Of a stretch of 32,903 nucleotides of DNA, positions 1 through 8,077 are shown piece after piece (position 1 is the stretch's first letter; each line of letters starts with the position of its first letter). This DNA comes from SIG578 sp045655125 (GTDB lineage Bacteria; Bacillota; Clostridia; Oscillospirales; Ruminococcaceae), in NCBI GenBank assembly GCA_045655125.1, contig JAZOOR010000031.1, positions 1 through 32,903 of the forward strand, read 5' to 3'. A program made the position numbers and the translations under genes. The notes beneath the pieces were generated by a model. The model was given only the letters and a program-made list of their open reading frames with translations, ran no database searches and was not told where the DNA came from.

Positions 1-3
1 AGA

Positions 4-190
4 AAACAAAGCAGAACAGTCTTTTCCGTTCTCACCTTAGAGCGCTTTTAGCTACTTGGGTCAATACTGAAAAAGGTTTTACTAGCCTTGCCGTATTGCG
101 TAAATGGAAGCTGCTTTTCGTTTGCGCTTTGTTTATTTTTAGGGGGATTGGCGAACCCCAAATGTAAACCATTTCGCCAAAAATTATTTT
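4..190 (+). promoter_or_regulatory. Structured 5' leader of infC-rpmI-rplT, L20-leader-like
   Basis: The stretch before infC is non-coding but rich in complementary segments. Bases 4-12 pair perfectly with 126-134 (9 bp), and that helix is followed by a T-rich run (132-140), as in an intrinsic terminator. Inside it sit a 5-bp hairpin (13-17/28-32) and a longer one (62-67/93-98) with an inner 4-bp stem (73-76/86-89). Bases 8-14 can instead pair with 111-117, which competes with the long-range helix. Further down, an 8-bp stem (148-155/173-180) conflicts with pairing of the G-run at 142-146 to CCCC at 156-159. In Bacillota, ribosomal protein L20 represses this operon through a leader of this kind. 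The assignment rests on position and architecture; I could not run a covariance model. The promoter lies left of the window. Confidence 0.6.
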
Positions 191-202
191 AAGGGTGCGG
201 GG

Positions 203-730
203 GTGCTTTTTATAGCTACGCAAGAACTGCTTATCAATGAAGAAATTCGCGACAAGGAAATCCGTCTGATTGGTCCTGACGGGGAGCAACTTGGCATTAT
301 GTCATCAAAAGATGCTCTCAAGATTGCCGCAGAAAAGGATCTTGACCTTGTAAAGATTGCTCCGCAGGCTCAACCGCCTGTATGTCGTGTAATGGATTAC
401 GGCAAGTATCGCTTTGAACAGACAAAGCGCGAAAAGGAAGCAAAGAAAAATCAAAAGGTTATTGATGTTAAGGAAATTAGACTTTCTCTTAATATTGATA
501 CCAACGATTTCAATACCAAGGTAAATCACGCGATAAAATTTCTTAAAGCAGGAAACAAGGTTAAGGTTTCTTTGCGTTTCAGAGGCCGTGAAATGGCTCA
601 TTCCGAACTTGGAAAAGATAGCGTAGTCCGTTTTGCTGAAGCTTGCAGTGAATATGGTGTTGTCGCTAAGGAGCCCAAGCTCGAAGGTCGCAGTATGGTT
701 CTGTTCCTATCCGCAAAGCCCTCAAAGTAA
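203..730 (+). CDS. infC: Translation initiation factor IF-3
   Basis: IF-3 binds the 30S subunit, prevents premature 50S joining and checks start-codon/initiator tRNA pairing. The 175-residue product has the usual family length. Its N-terminal domain opens with INEEIRDKEIRLIGPDGEQL, and the C-terminal domain contains the IRLSLNIDTNDF and FLKAGNKVKVSLRFRGREM segments typical of the family. The start is GTG at 203 behind a G-rich AAGGGTGCGG stretch; rare start codons are common for infC because IF-3 controls its own synthesis. It is the first gene of the classic infC-rpmI-rplT operon, and the preceding structured leader suggests L20-dependent control of all three genes. Confidence 0.97.
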   Translation: MLFIATQELLINEEIRDKEIRLIGPDGEQLGIMSSKDALKIAAEKDLDLVKIAPQAQPPVCRVMDYGKYRFEQTKREKEAKKNQKVIDVKEIRLSLNIDTNDFNTKVNHAIKFLKAGNKVKVSLRFRGREMAHSELGKDSVVRFAEACSEYGVVAKEPKLEGRSMVLFLSAKPSK

Positions 731-757
731 AAAACAAAAAAACAGGAGGTTTGTTTT

Positions 758-955
758 ATGCCTAAGCTCAAAACACATTCGGGAGCAAAAAAGCGCTTTA
801 ACCTGACTAAAAATGGAAAGGTTAAGAGAGCGCACGCATTTAAGTCTCACATTCTTGCAAAAAAATCTACCAAGCGCAAGAGAGGTCTTAGAAAGGCTGC
901 TTATGCAGATAAGACCAATGTCGCTCAGATCAAGCTGCTCGTTCCTTATAAATAA
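758..955 (+). CDS. rpmI: 50S ribosomal protein bL35
   Basis: This 65-residue, very basic protein starts with PKLKTHSGAKKRFNLTKNGK, the hallmark of bL35, and ends KLLVPYK. It is a small component of the large ribosomal subunit. The start ATG has a strong AGGAGG site about 8 bases upstream. It lies 27 bases after infC and 69 bases before rplT, in the standard order. Length and sequence match the family with nothing unusual. Confidence 0.98.
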   Translation: MPKLKTHSGAKKRFNLTKNGKVKRAHAFKSHILAKKSTKRKRGLRKAAYADKTNVAQIKLLVPYK

Positions 956-966
956 CGAGTCTGCGG

Positions 967-981
967 CAGGTAAAATACCTG
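967..981 (+). other. Short intercistronic hairpin between rpmI and rplT
   Basis: CAGGTA (967-972) and TACCTG (976-981) form a perfect 6-bp stem with an AAA loop in the 69-base gap between rpmI and rplT. There is no T-run after it, so it is not a terminator. It could protect an RNA processing end or adjust rplT translation. This is inference from complementarity alone. Confidence 0.4.
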
Positions 982-1024
982 TGGAAACAAAATAACAACG
1001 ATTTAAAATCGGGAGGTAACAACA

Positions 1025-1378
1025 ATGGCTCGTGTTAAAGGAGCAATGATGACTCGCAAGAGAAGAAAAAAGGTTTTAAAGCTTGCGAAGGGATACTATG
1101 GAAGCAAGAGCAAGCTATTTAAGACTGCTAAAGAAGCAGTTATGAAGTCCGGACAGTATGCATATATCGGCCGTAAACAGAAAAAGCGTGATTTCAGAGC
1201 ACTCTGGATTACCAGAATTTCTGCTGCTTGCCGTGCAAACGATATTAACTATTCCACCTTTATAAACGGACTTAAAAAAGCAAATATCACCCTGAATCGC
1301 AAGATGCTCTCTGAGATTGCAATTCACGATGAGAAGGCTTTCAAAGAGCTCGTTAAAAAAGCTAAGGCTGCTCTGTAA
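1025..1378 (+). CDS. rplT: 50S ribosomal protein bL20
   Basis: The 117-residue product is a full-length bL20, an early 23S rRNA-binding protein needed for 50S assembly. It begins ARVKGAMMTRKRRKKVLKLA and contains the conserved segments GYYGSKSKLF, YAYIGRKQKKRDFRALWI and ISAACRANDINYSTFINGL. The long basic N-terminal extension and the globular C-terminal half are both present. A GGGAGG site precedes the ATG. In Bacillota, L20 is also the autogenous repressor of this operon, which fits the structured leader upstream. The operon ends immediately after it at a strong terminator. Confidence 0.98.
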   Translation: MARVKGAMMTRKRRKKVLKLAKGYYGSKSKLFKTAKEAVMKSGQYAYIGRKQKKRDFRALWITRISAACRANDINYSTFINGLKKANITLNRKMLSEIAIHDEKAFKELVKKAKAAL

Positions 1379-1386
1379 TGAGCAAT

Positions 1387-1420
1387 AAAACGCCCGCGTC
1401 TTTATGGACTCGGGCGTTTT
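1387..1420 (+). terminator. Intrinsic terminator after rplT
   Basis: AAAACGCCCG (1387-1396) pairs perfectly with CGGGCGTTTT (1411-1420). Three more pairs (1398-1400/1407-1409) close a 6-base loop. The 3' arm ends in a T-run 9 bases after the rplT stop. It separates the ribosomal protein operon from the next cluster. Confidence 0.9.
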
Positions 1421-1477
1421 GGAGTATTTAAAGGAGTTTTTTGGACTATTTTTAGAGCTGAAAGAGAGGTGTAAAAT

Positions 1478-2263
1478 ATGGCTTTAGAAATCATAAAAAG
1501 CAAAGACAATACCCTTGTTAAAAAGGTTTTTGCGCTTATAGAAAACCGCAAGGAAAGAGTAAAAGAAAGCGCGTTTGTAGCCGAGGGTGCGAGATTTTGC
1601 AAGGAGGCTGTTCTGAGCGGTGCAACTATTCGTTGTGTGCTTATGACAGAGGAGTTTTACAGCACTCATTCTGATGATGCGGCTATGTTTTTCTCCGCTT
1701 GCAATGATGTACGCTTGATTTCAGAGCCTATCTCTCAGAAGCTTAGTTCAACCGTTAATTCGCAAGGGATTTTCTGCGTATGCGAATTTCCTAAAGCACC
1801 TCAGGACATTTGCGGTAATAAATATATTGCCCTTGAGAATATCAGAGACCCAGGAAATTTGGGTACTATAATCCGCTCGGCAGAAGCATTTGGAATGGAT
1901 GGGGTTATTCTCGTGGGAAGCTGCGCTGATGTTTACAGTCCCAAGGTTTTAAGGAGTACTATGGGAACAATTTTCCGTTTGCCCCTTTTTTTCTATGAAA
2001 GCTCAGAATATGCTTGCAAATGCCTTAAAAACAGCGGATATAAACTATATGGCGCTGTTCTTAATAAGGATTCGCAAAAGCTTTCACAAACCGTATTTTC
2101 AGAAAAAACAGTATGCTTTATAGGAAATGAAGCTAACGGGCTTACCAATACTACAAAAGAGCTTTGTGACAGTTTTTTATTTATCGAAATGTCGGGAGAT
2201 GCAGAATCCTTAAATGCTGCCGTTGCCGCATCTGTTATTATGTGGGAGATGCAGAAAAAATAA
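1478..2263 (+). CDS. TrmH/SpoU-family RNA 2'-O-methyltransferase
   Basis: This 261-residue protein has the usual two-part build: an N-terminal L30e-like substrate-binding region (about residues 1-110) and a C-terminal SPOUT methylase with a trefoil knot. The three SpoU motifs are clear: NIRDPGNLGTIIRSAEAFG (about residues 120-140), SPKVLRSTMGTIFRLPLF, and FIGNEANGL followed by ESLNAAVAASV. Such enzymes use S-adenosylmethionine to methylate ribose in rRNA or tRNA. In Bacillus subtilis the family member YsgA (RlmP), encoded near the same ribosomal operon, modifies 23S rRNA, so an rRNA target is likely, but the exact nucleotide cannot be read from sequence. The ATG has a GAGAGGTG site. No clear promoter is visible between the terminator and this gene. 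Confidence 0.9.
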   Translation: MALEIIKSKDNTLVKKVFALIENRKERVKESAFVAEGARFCKEAVLSGATIRCVLMTEEFYSTHSDDAAMFFSACNDVRLISEPISQKLSSTVNSQGIFCVCEFPKAPQDICGNKYIALENIRDPGNLGTIIRSAEAFGMDGVILVGSCADVYSPKVLRSTMGTIFRLPLFFYESSEYACKCLKNSGYKLYGAVLNKDSQKLSQTVFSEKTVCFIGNEANGLTNTTKELCDSFLFIEMSGDAESLNAAVAASVIMWEMQKK

Positions 2264-2269
2264 ATCGAG

Positions 2270-3589
2270 GTGATAACCCTGAAAAGATATGAATATTATA
2301 TATGGCTTGTAAAATGTATGGGCGTAGGAAATATTCGTTCGCATAAAATTCTTGAAATTTATGATGACATTGCAGAGTTTTATGATGATTGTAAACATAA
2401 GCGTATAAAAAAGGGTATTCGCCTCACAGAAAACGAGCTTCGTTTTCTTTATGAAACGAGTTTATCTGATATACAATTTGTAATGCAGAAATACGATAAA
2501 TTTCGTGCGCACTACATTACCATTGAAGATGAGCTTTATCCGCAACAATTAAGAAATATTGACAACCCGCCGTTAGTTTTGTTTGTTGTTGGAGATATTA
2601 CCCATCTTGAAGAGGAATTGCTTATCACCGTTGTTGGAACGCGAAAGGAAAGCCTTTACGGAAGGCGCGCCTGCGAGCTTTTGTGCTCAGAGCTTTGTGT
2701 TTCGGGATTTTCAATAGTCAGCGGACTTGCAAACGGCGGTGATACCACGGCGCACATTACAGCGCTGAAATGCGGTGCCAGAACATATGGTTTTCTTGCT
2801 TGCGGTCTTGATGTAGATTATCCTTATGGAAAGGCGCCTCTTAAAAATGCAGTATTTAAAAATGGAGCGGTTATAACCGAGTTTTTGCCCGGAGAGGCGG
2901 CATACGGAAGGAATTTTCATATCCGCAACAGGCTTATGTCAGGTATTTCTGTGGGAACTCTTGTAATAGAATCTCCGCGTCGCAGCGGAACACTTATTAC
3001 TGCTCACTGTGCTGCAAATCAGGGAAAAGACGTTTTTGCAGTTCCTGCAGGTATTTTCTGGATAAATAGTGCGGGAATTATTGAACTTATTCAGAATGGT
3101 GCAAAACCCGTAAAAGATGCGCTCGATATTATCGAAGAATATTTAGGCAGGTATCCAGAAAAAATAAAAATCCCTGAGAACAAAATAAATCTGAATCAGA
3201 TTTACGAGGTTAATAAACGGCTTGGACTGACAGATGAAAATTCACCGCAGGCTATCGGACAGGCTGACTATGAAAAGGTCAGAAAAGATGCTAAAAAGGA
3301 ACTTAAACAAGCCGGTAAGCAGGCTGTAGGCGGTCAAAAAACGCAAGAGCAAAAGTCGGATGCTGATATAAAATCGGTGTATCAAAAGCTTTCTGAGAGG
3401 AATTTAGACAAAGACGAAAATATAGTTAAAATCGTAGAGCAGCTTGAAAAATCCTCTCATACGGCGGACGAGATTTCGGAGCTTACGGGGATCTACACAT
3501 CTCAAATTCTTATTTGCACGACAAAAATGGAGCTTGCGGGAGTTATTAAGAAACACCCCGGAAATAGAATAGAACTTATTTCAGATTAG
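2270..3589 (+). CDS. dprA: DNA-processing protein DprA (Smf)
   Basis: DprA binds incoming single-stranded DNA and loads RecA during transformation. The 439-residue frame has an N-terminal helical region, a Rossmann-fold core (about residues 115-290) with VVGTRKESLYGRRA, SGLANGGDTTAH, HIRNRLMSGISVGTLVIE and SGTLITAHCAANQGKDVFAVP, a basic linker, and a C-terminal winged helix (about 375-437). The core motif is GLANGGD rather than the usual GLARGID, a mild variant. The GTG at 2270 lies inside the Shine-Dalgarno GAGGTGAT (2267-2274), so it is a doubtful start. The in-frame CTG at 2279 is spaced like the ftsY start and may be the true one. The gap to the upstream methylase gene is only 6 bases. 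Confidence 0.93.
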   Translation: MITLKRYEYYIWLVKCMGVGNIRSHKILEIYDDIAEFYDDCKHKRIKKGIRLTENELRFLYETSLSDIQFVMQKYDKFRAHYITIEDELYPQQLRNIDNPPLVLFVVGDITHLEEELLITVVGTRKESLYGRRACELLCSELCVSGFSIVSGLANGGDTTAHITALKCGARTYGFLACGLDVDYPYGKAPLKNAVFKNGAVITEFLPGEAAYGRNFHIRNRLMSGISVGTLVIESPRRSGTLITAHCAANQGKDVFAVPAGIFWINSAGIIELIQNGAKPVKDALDIIEEYLGRYPEKIKIPENKINLNQIYEVNKRLGLTDENSPQAIGQADYEKVRKDAKKELKQAGKQAVGGQKTQEQKSDADIKSVYQKLSERNLDKDENIVKIVEQLEKSSHTADEISELTGIYTSQILICTTKMELAGVIKKHPGNRIELISD

Positions 3590-3619
3590 TAAACTAATAA
3601 AAAATGATAGGTGAAATTT

Positions 3620-5725
3620 ATGACAAATTTAGTTATTGTCGAGTCGCCCGCGAAGGCTAAAACAATAAAAAAATATCTTGGAAAAAACTACGAAGTTATC
3701 GCCTCTATGGGCCATATTCGTGATTTGCCCAAAACCAAGCTTGGTGTAGATATTGAAAATGGCTTTGAGCCGCAGTATATAAATATAAAGGGCAAGGGAG
3801 ATTTAATTAAATCCATCAAGGCGGAGGCAAAAAAATGCGATAAGGTTTTTCTCGCAACCGACCCTGACCGAGAGGGAGAGGCTATTTCGTGGCATCTTGC
3901 TCATATTTTAGGTCTGGACCCCAAAGACCTCAACAGAGTAACCTTTAACGAGATTACTAAAACTGGTGTCAAAAACGGAATGTCAAATCCCCGAAGCATT
4001 GATATTAACCTTGTAAACGCACAGCAGGCAAGGCGCGTACTTGACAGAATAGTCGGATATAAGCTGAGCCCGTTTCTTTGGAAAAAGGTTAAGAGAGGGC
4101 TTTCTGCGGGTAGAGTTCAGTCGGTTACTGTTCGTCTTATTGTTGACCGCGAGGAAGAAATCCGCGCATTCAAGTCAAAGGAATACTGGACTATTGATGC
4201 AAAGCTTTGTCCAAAAGACAGCAAAAAGGCTTTTAGTACTAAGTTTTATGGAAAAGACGGAGAGAAACTTGAGATTACCTGCGGGGAGCAGGCTGATGAA
4301 ATTTTAGGTAGCATCGAAAATGCTACATTTGTTGTAAATGATATTAAAAAAGGAAGTAAGAAACGCGTTCCCGCTCCACCGTTTACAACATCAACACTGC
4401 AGCAGGAAGCCTCAAGAAAGCTTAATTTTCAATCAAGAAGAACTATGTCTGTTGCACAAGAGCTGTATGAGGGCGTAACTGTCAAGGGACTTGGAGCGGT
4501 TGGCCTTATCACCTATATGAGAACAGACTCGCTTCGCATTTCTGATGAGGCGAGAAATTCCGGAATTGAATATATTGAATCTAATTTTGGAAAAGAATAT
4601 ATTCCTTCTTTTAAAAGGGAATACAAAGCTAAAAATAACTCTCAGGATGCTCATGAGGCTATCAGACCGAGTATGCCTCAACTTTCTCCTGACAAGGTGA
4701 AGGCAGATCTTACAAATGACCAATATAAGCTTTATAAGCTAATATGGGAGCGTTTTATTTCTTGTTTGATGTCCGATCAGATACTTGATACTGTTTCGGT
4801 TGATATCTCTGCAAATGATTATCAGTTTAAATCAAGTGGATTTTCTGTAAAGTTTGATGGATTTACAAGGCTTTATCAGGAATCTCGTGACGATGAGGCT
4901 GAAAAAGAAAGCGTTCTTCCGCCGCTTAATGTAAATGATGAACTTAAAAAGGTTTCTGTGGAAAGTGCTCAGCATTTCACTCAGCCTCCTGCGCGCTATA
5001 CAGAGGCAACGCTTATAAAAGCTCTTGAAGAAAACGGAATAGGAAGACCCAGCACCTATGCTCCTACTATTACAACTGTTTTGCATCGTATTTATGTTGA
5101 ACGTGAAGCTAAGTTCCTTAAACCTACTGCATTAGGTGAAATAACAACATCCTTAATGAAAGACCGCTTTAAAGATATTGTTGATGTTGAATTTACTGCT
5201 AATATGGAAAAGCAGCTTGATGATGTAGAAGAAGGCAAAGCACAATGGAGTGGAATTCTTAAGGTGTTTTATGATGGATTTTCTATGCAGCTTGAAAAAG
5301 CAGAAAAGGAAATGGAAGGCGAGCACCTAAAGGTTCCTGAAGAAGAAACAGATGTTGTTTGTGAGCTTTGCGGAAGAAAAATGGTCATAAAGAACGGTCG
5401 ATTTGGAAAATTTCTAGCTTGTCCGGGATATCCCGAATGTAAAAATACCAAGAAAATCGTTGATGAAACCCCTGGTAAATGCCCTGAATGTGGCTCTAAG
5501 CTGATTGGCAGAAAAGGCAAAAAGGGAAAGAAATTTTATGGCTGTTCGGGATACCCGAATTGTAAATTCATTTCTTGGGATGAGCCTGTAGCAGAAACCT
5601 GTCCTCAGTGCGGCAATACTATGTTTGTTAAAAAAGGGAAACAAACACAGGTTTATTGTGCTAAAGATGGATGCGGATTTATAAAAACTATGGAAACTAA
5701 AAAGAAGCAATCTTCCGAGGAATAA
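3620..5725 (+). CDS. topA: DNA topoisomerase I (type IA)
   Basis: It relaxes negative supercoils by cutting and rejoining one strand. With the ATG at 3620, placed after an AGGTG site, it has 701 residues; the in-frame GTG at 3611 overlaps that site. The TOPRIM domain opens with LVIVESPAKAKTIKKYLG and carries DPDREGE at residues 81-87. The catalytic tyrosine is Y299 in GLITYMRTDS, and GIGRPSTYAPTI follows in the core. The C-terminus has three zinc ribbons from about residue 581: CELCG...CPGYPEC, CPECG...CSGYPNC and CPQCG...CAKDGC. The topA-trmFO order after dprA is a common Bacillota arrangement, although the xerC/hslVU genes often found next are absent here. Confidence 0.98.
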   Translation: MTNLVIVESPAKAKTIKKYLGKNYEVIASMGHIRDLPKTKLGVDIENGFEPQYINIKGKGDLIKSIKAEAKKCDKVFLATDPDREGEAISWHLAHILGLDPKDLNRVTFNEITKTGVKNGMSNPRSIDINLVNAQQARRVLDRIVGYKLSPFLWKKVKRGLSAGRVQSVTVRLIVDREEEIRAFKSKEYWTIDAKLCPKDSKKAFSTKFYGKDGEKLEITCGEQADEILGSIENATFVVNDIKKGSKKRVPAPPFTTSTLQQEASRKLNFQSRRTMSVAQELYEGVTVKGLGAVGLITYMRTDSLRISDEARNSGIEYIESNFGKEYIPSFKREYKAKNNSQDAHEAIRPSMPQLSPDKVKADLTNDQYKLYKLIWERFISCLMSDQILDTVSVDISANDYQFKSSGFSVKFDGFTRLYQESRDDEAEKESVLPPLNVNDELKKVSVESAQHFTQPPARYTEATLIKALEENGIGRPSTYAPTITTVLHRIYVEREAKFLKPTALGEITTSLMKDRFKDIVDVEFTANMEKQLDDVEEGKAQWSGILKVFYDGFSMQLEKAEKEMEGEHLKVPEEETDVVCELCGRKMVIKNGRFGKFLACPGYPECKNTKKIVDETPGKCPECGSKLIGRKGKKGKKFYGCSGYPNCKFISWDEPVAETCPQCGNTMFVKKGKQTQVYCAKDGCGFIKTMETKKKQSSEE

Positions 5726-5727
5726 AA

Positions 5728-7044
5728 ATGGTACAGAAAAATGCAAATGTAATTGGTGCGGGACTTGCGGGCTGTGAGGCTGCTTGGGCGCTTGCAAACA
5801 GAGGGGTAAGGGTTTCTCTTTATGAAATGAAACCTCAAAAACGCAGTCCTGCTCATCATTCTGATATGTTTTGTGAGCTTGTATGCTCAAATTCTCTTAA
5901 AGCTTCGAGAGTTGAGTCGGCTGCAGGGCTTTTAAAAGAAGAAATGCGCGCCCTTGGTTCTATAACAATGCAGGCGGCGGCCGTCACCTCGGTAAGCGCG
6001 GGCGGTGCCTTGGCTGTAGACAGAGATGATTTTTCGGCATTTGTTACCGAAAAGATAATGAGTCACCCGAATATTACAGTAATAAAGAGAGAAGTTGAAA
6101 AAATTGACTTCTCAGATATTACAATTATTGCAACTGGTCCGCTTACATCAGGTCCATTAGCTGAGCAAATAAAAATTATTTGCGGAGATTCTCTTAGCTT
6201 TTATGATGCGGCAGCTCCGATTGTAACGCGAGGAAGCCTTGATATGACTAAAATTTTTGCAGCATCGCGTTACGGAAGAGGAGAAGACGATTACTTAAAT
6301 TGCCCCTTTAATCAGCAGGAATATTCTGCATTTTATAACGAGCTTATAAATGCAGAGTCGGTTGTACTTAAAGAATTTGAGAAAAATGCACCTATCGTTT
6401 ACGAGGGATGCATGCCTATTGAAATTATGGCAAAGCGCGGAGAAGATACAATTCGTTTCGGGCCTCTTAAACCTGTTGGCTTGCGCGACCCGAGAACTGA
6501 CAGACGACCTTGGGCGGTTGTACAATTAAGGCGCGAAAACAAAGAGGGAACGCTCCTTAATATGGTTGGATTTCAAACCAATCTGAAATTTCCTGAGCAG
6601 AAGAGAGTTTTCTCAATGATTCCCGGAATGGAAAATGCTGAATTTGTAAGATACGGTGTAATGCACCGTAACACATTCATAAATTCACCTAAGGTTTTAA
6701 CTCCCGCAATGAACCTAAAGAGAGATTCTAAGCTGTTTTTTGCAGGACAGATAACGGGCGTTGAGGGTTATATAGAATCCGCTGCGAGCGGAATATTAGC
6801 AGGAATAAATGCCGCCTTAATTCTTGAAGGCAAAGAACCTATGATTTTACCTAATGACACAATGCTTGGAGCACTTGTTTCATATATTACTGATCAGACG
6901 GTTATAGATTTTCAGCCGATGGGAAGCAATATGGGAATTCTTCCTTGTTTAGATGTGCATATCAAATCCAAACAGGAACGCTACGGTGCACTTGCCGAGC
7001 GTGCGCTTAAAAGCCTTAATATATATTTAAAATCAAGACTTTAA
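5728..7044 (+). CDS. trmFO: tRNA m5U54 methyltransferase TrmFO (folate/FAD-dependent)
   Basis: TrmFO makes 5-methyluridine at tRNA position 54 with methylenetetrahydrofolate as carbon donor and FAD as reductant. The 438-residue length is typical. The N-terminal FAD-binding motif is VIGAGLAGCEAAWALANRG, followed by the family segment FCELVCSNSLKASRVESAAG, which contains the conserved cysteine region. The C-terminal half includes FFAGQITGVEGYIESAASG, the second flavin-contact segment common to GidA-like proteins. The ATG lies two bases after the topA stop, and its Shine-Dalgarno (CGAGGAA) lies inside topA, so translation is probably coupled. Confidence 0.97.
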   Translation: MVQKNANVIGAGLAGCEAAWALANRGVRVSLYEMKPQKRSPAHHSDMFCELVCSNSLKASRVESAAGLLKEEMRALGSITMQAAAVTSVSAGGALAVDRDDFSAFVTEKIMSHPNITVIKREVEKIDFSDITIIATGPLTSGPLAEQIKIICGDSLSFYDAAAPIVTRGSLDMTKIFAASRYGRGEDDYLNCPFNQQEYSAFYNELINAESVVLKEFEKNAPIVYEGCMPIEIMAKRGEDTIRFGPLKPVGLRDPRTDRRPWAVVQLRRENKEGTLLNMVGFQTNLKFPEQKRVFSMIPGMENAEFVRYGVMHRNTFINSPKVLTPAMNLKRDSKLFFAGQITGVEGYIESAASGILAGINAALILEGKEPMILPNDTMLGALVSYITDQTVIDFQPMGSNMGILPCLDVHIKSKQERYGALAERALKSLNIYLKSRL

Positions 7045-7060
7045 AGGTTGGGGAGAAAAA

Positions 7061-8077
7061 ATGAAAATTATAATAGATGCAATGGGCGGAGATAATGCAC
7101 CGCTCGAAATACTAAAAGGTTGCGCACTTGCCCACAAAGAATATGATATTCAGTTTGTTTTAGTTGGAAATGAACAGATTATAAAGGATGTAATTGCGAG
7201 TGAGCAGCTCGAGCTTGGTGAGTATGAGATTGTTCATACAGATGAGGTTATATCTATGGATTACGAGCCCACCCGTGTTATCAAGGACAAAAAAGAAAGC
7301 TCACTTGGAAAAGCTTTTCAGATTCTTCGTCAAGGCGGTGGTGATGCGGTTGTCAGCGCAGGAAGCACCGGCGCTGTTCTTGTGGGTGCTACTATGACAG
7401 TTGGCAGAATCAGAGGTATAAAGCGCCCCGCTCTCGCAACAGTCCTTCCCGGAGATAGCGGACCCTCAATGCTTCTTGATTGTGGGGCAAATGTTGAGTG
7501 CCGCCCTGAAATGCTCCATCAGTTTGCTCTTATGGGAAGTATCTATATGAATAAAATTCAGGGAGTGGACAAGCCTCGCGTTATGCTTGCTAATGTTGGT
7601 ACAGAGGATAGCAAGGGTGGACCGCTTCAGAAGGAAACCTTTGAGCTACTTAAAGGCTCAGAACTCAATTTCTGCGGCAATATCGAGGGAAGAGATATTC
7701 TTTCGGGAATTGCTGATGTCGTTGTTGCAGATGGTTTTAGCGGAAACCTTATTCTCAAAACCTGTGAGGGTGTTGCGGGTATGATGTATGCAAACTTAAA
7801 GCAGGTTTTCAAAAAGAATTTTATCTCCAAGCTTGCGGCTACTATGGTTATGTCAGGGCTTAAGGAGTTTAAAAAGAAAATGGATTATACCGAGTACGGC
7901 GGAGCACCGCTTATGGGAATTGCAAAGCCTGTTATTAAGGCGCACGGAAGCTCTAATGCAGTAGCGTTTAAAAATGCTCTGCGTCAAGCTATGGAATATC
8001 ACAACAACAATGTTGTTGAGGCTATACAGACAAGCATATCCGCATTAAAAGAGGGAGAAAAAAATGAAGGGAATTGA
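7061..8077 (+). CDS. plsX: Phosphate acyltransferase PlsX
   Basis: PlsX converts acyl-ACP to acyl-phosphate, which PlsY uses to start phospholipid synthesis; it is a peripheral membrane enzyme. The 338-residue product starts MKIIIDAMGGDNAP and contains VSAGSTGAVLVGATM, RPALATVLP and LANVGTEDSKGG, all family hallmarks. A GGGGAG site precedes the ATG. In many Bacillota plsX is followed by fabD, fabG and acpP before rnc; here it overlaps rnc directly by 14 bases, so the fatty acid genes must lie elsewhere. Confidence 0.97.
   Translation: MKIIIDAMGGDNAPLEILKGCALAHKEYDIQFVLVGNEQIIKDVIASEQLELGEYEIVHTDEVISMDYEPTRVIKDKKESSLGKAFQILRQGGGDAVVSAGSTGAVLVGATMTVGRIRGIKRPALATVLPGDSGPSMLLDCGANVECRPEMLHQFALMGSIYMNKIQGVDKPRVMLANVGTEDSKGGPLQKETFELLKGSELNFCGNIEGRDILSGIADVVVADGFSGNLILKTCEGVAGMMYANLKQVFKKNFISKLAATMVMSGLKEFKKKMDYTEYGGAPLMGIAKPVIKAHGSSNAVAFKNALRQAMEYHNNNVVEAIQTSISALKEGEKNEGN

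Noticed and set aside
32..289. Open frame on the - strand at the left edge
   Set aside because: It lies antisense to the structured infC leader and the infC start and resembles no family.
5414..5890. 158-codon - strand frame across the topA/trmFO junction
   Set aside because: It is antisense to the zinc ribbons of topA and the start of trmFO, with no family resemblance; a shadow of the coding strand.
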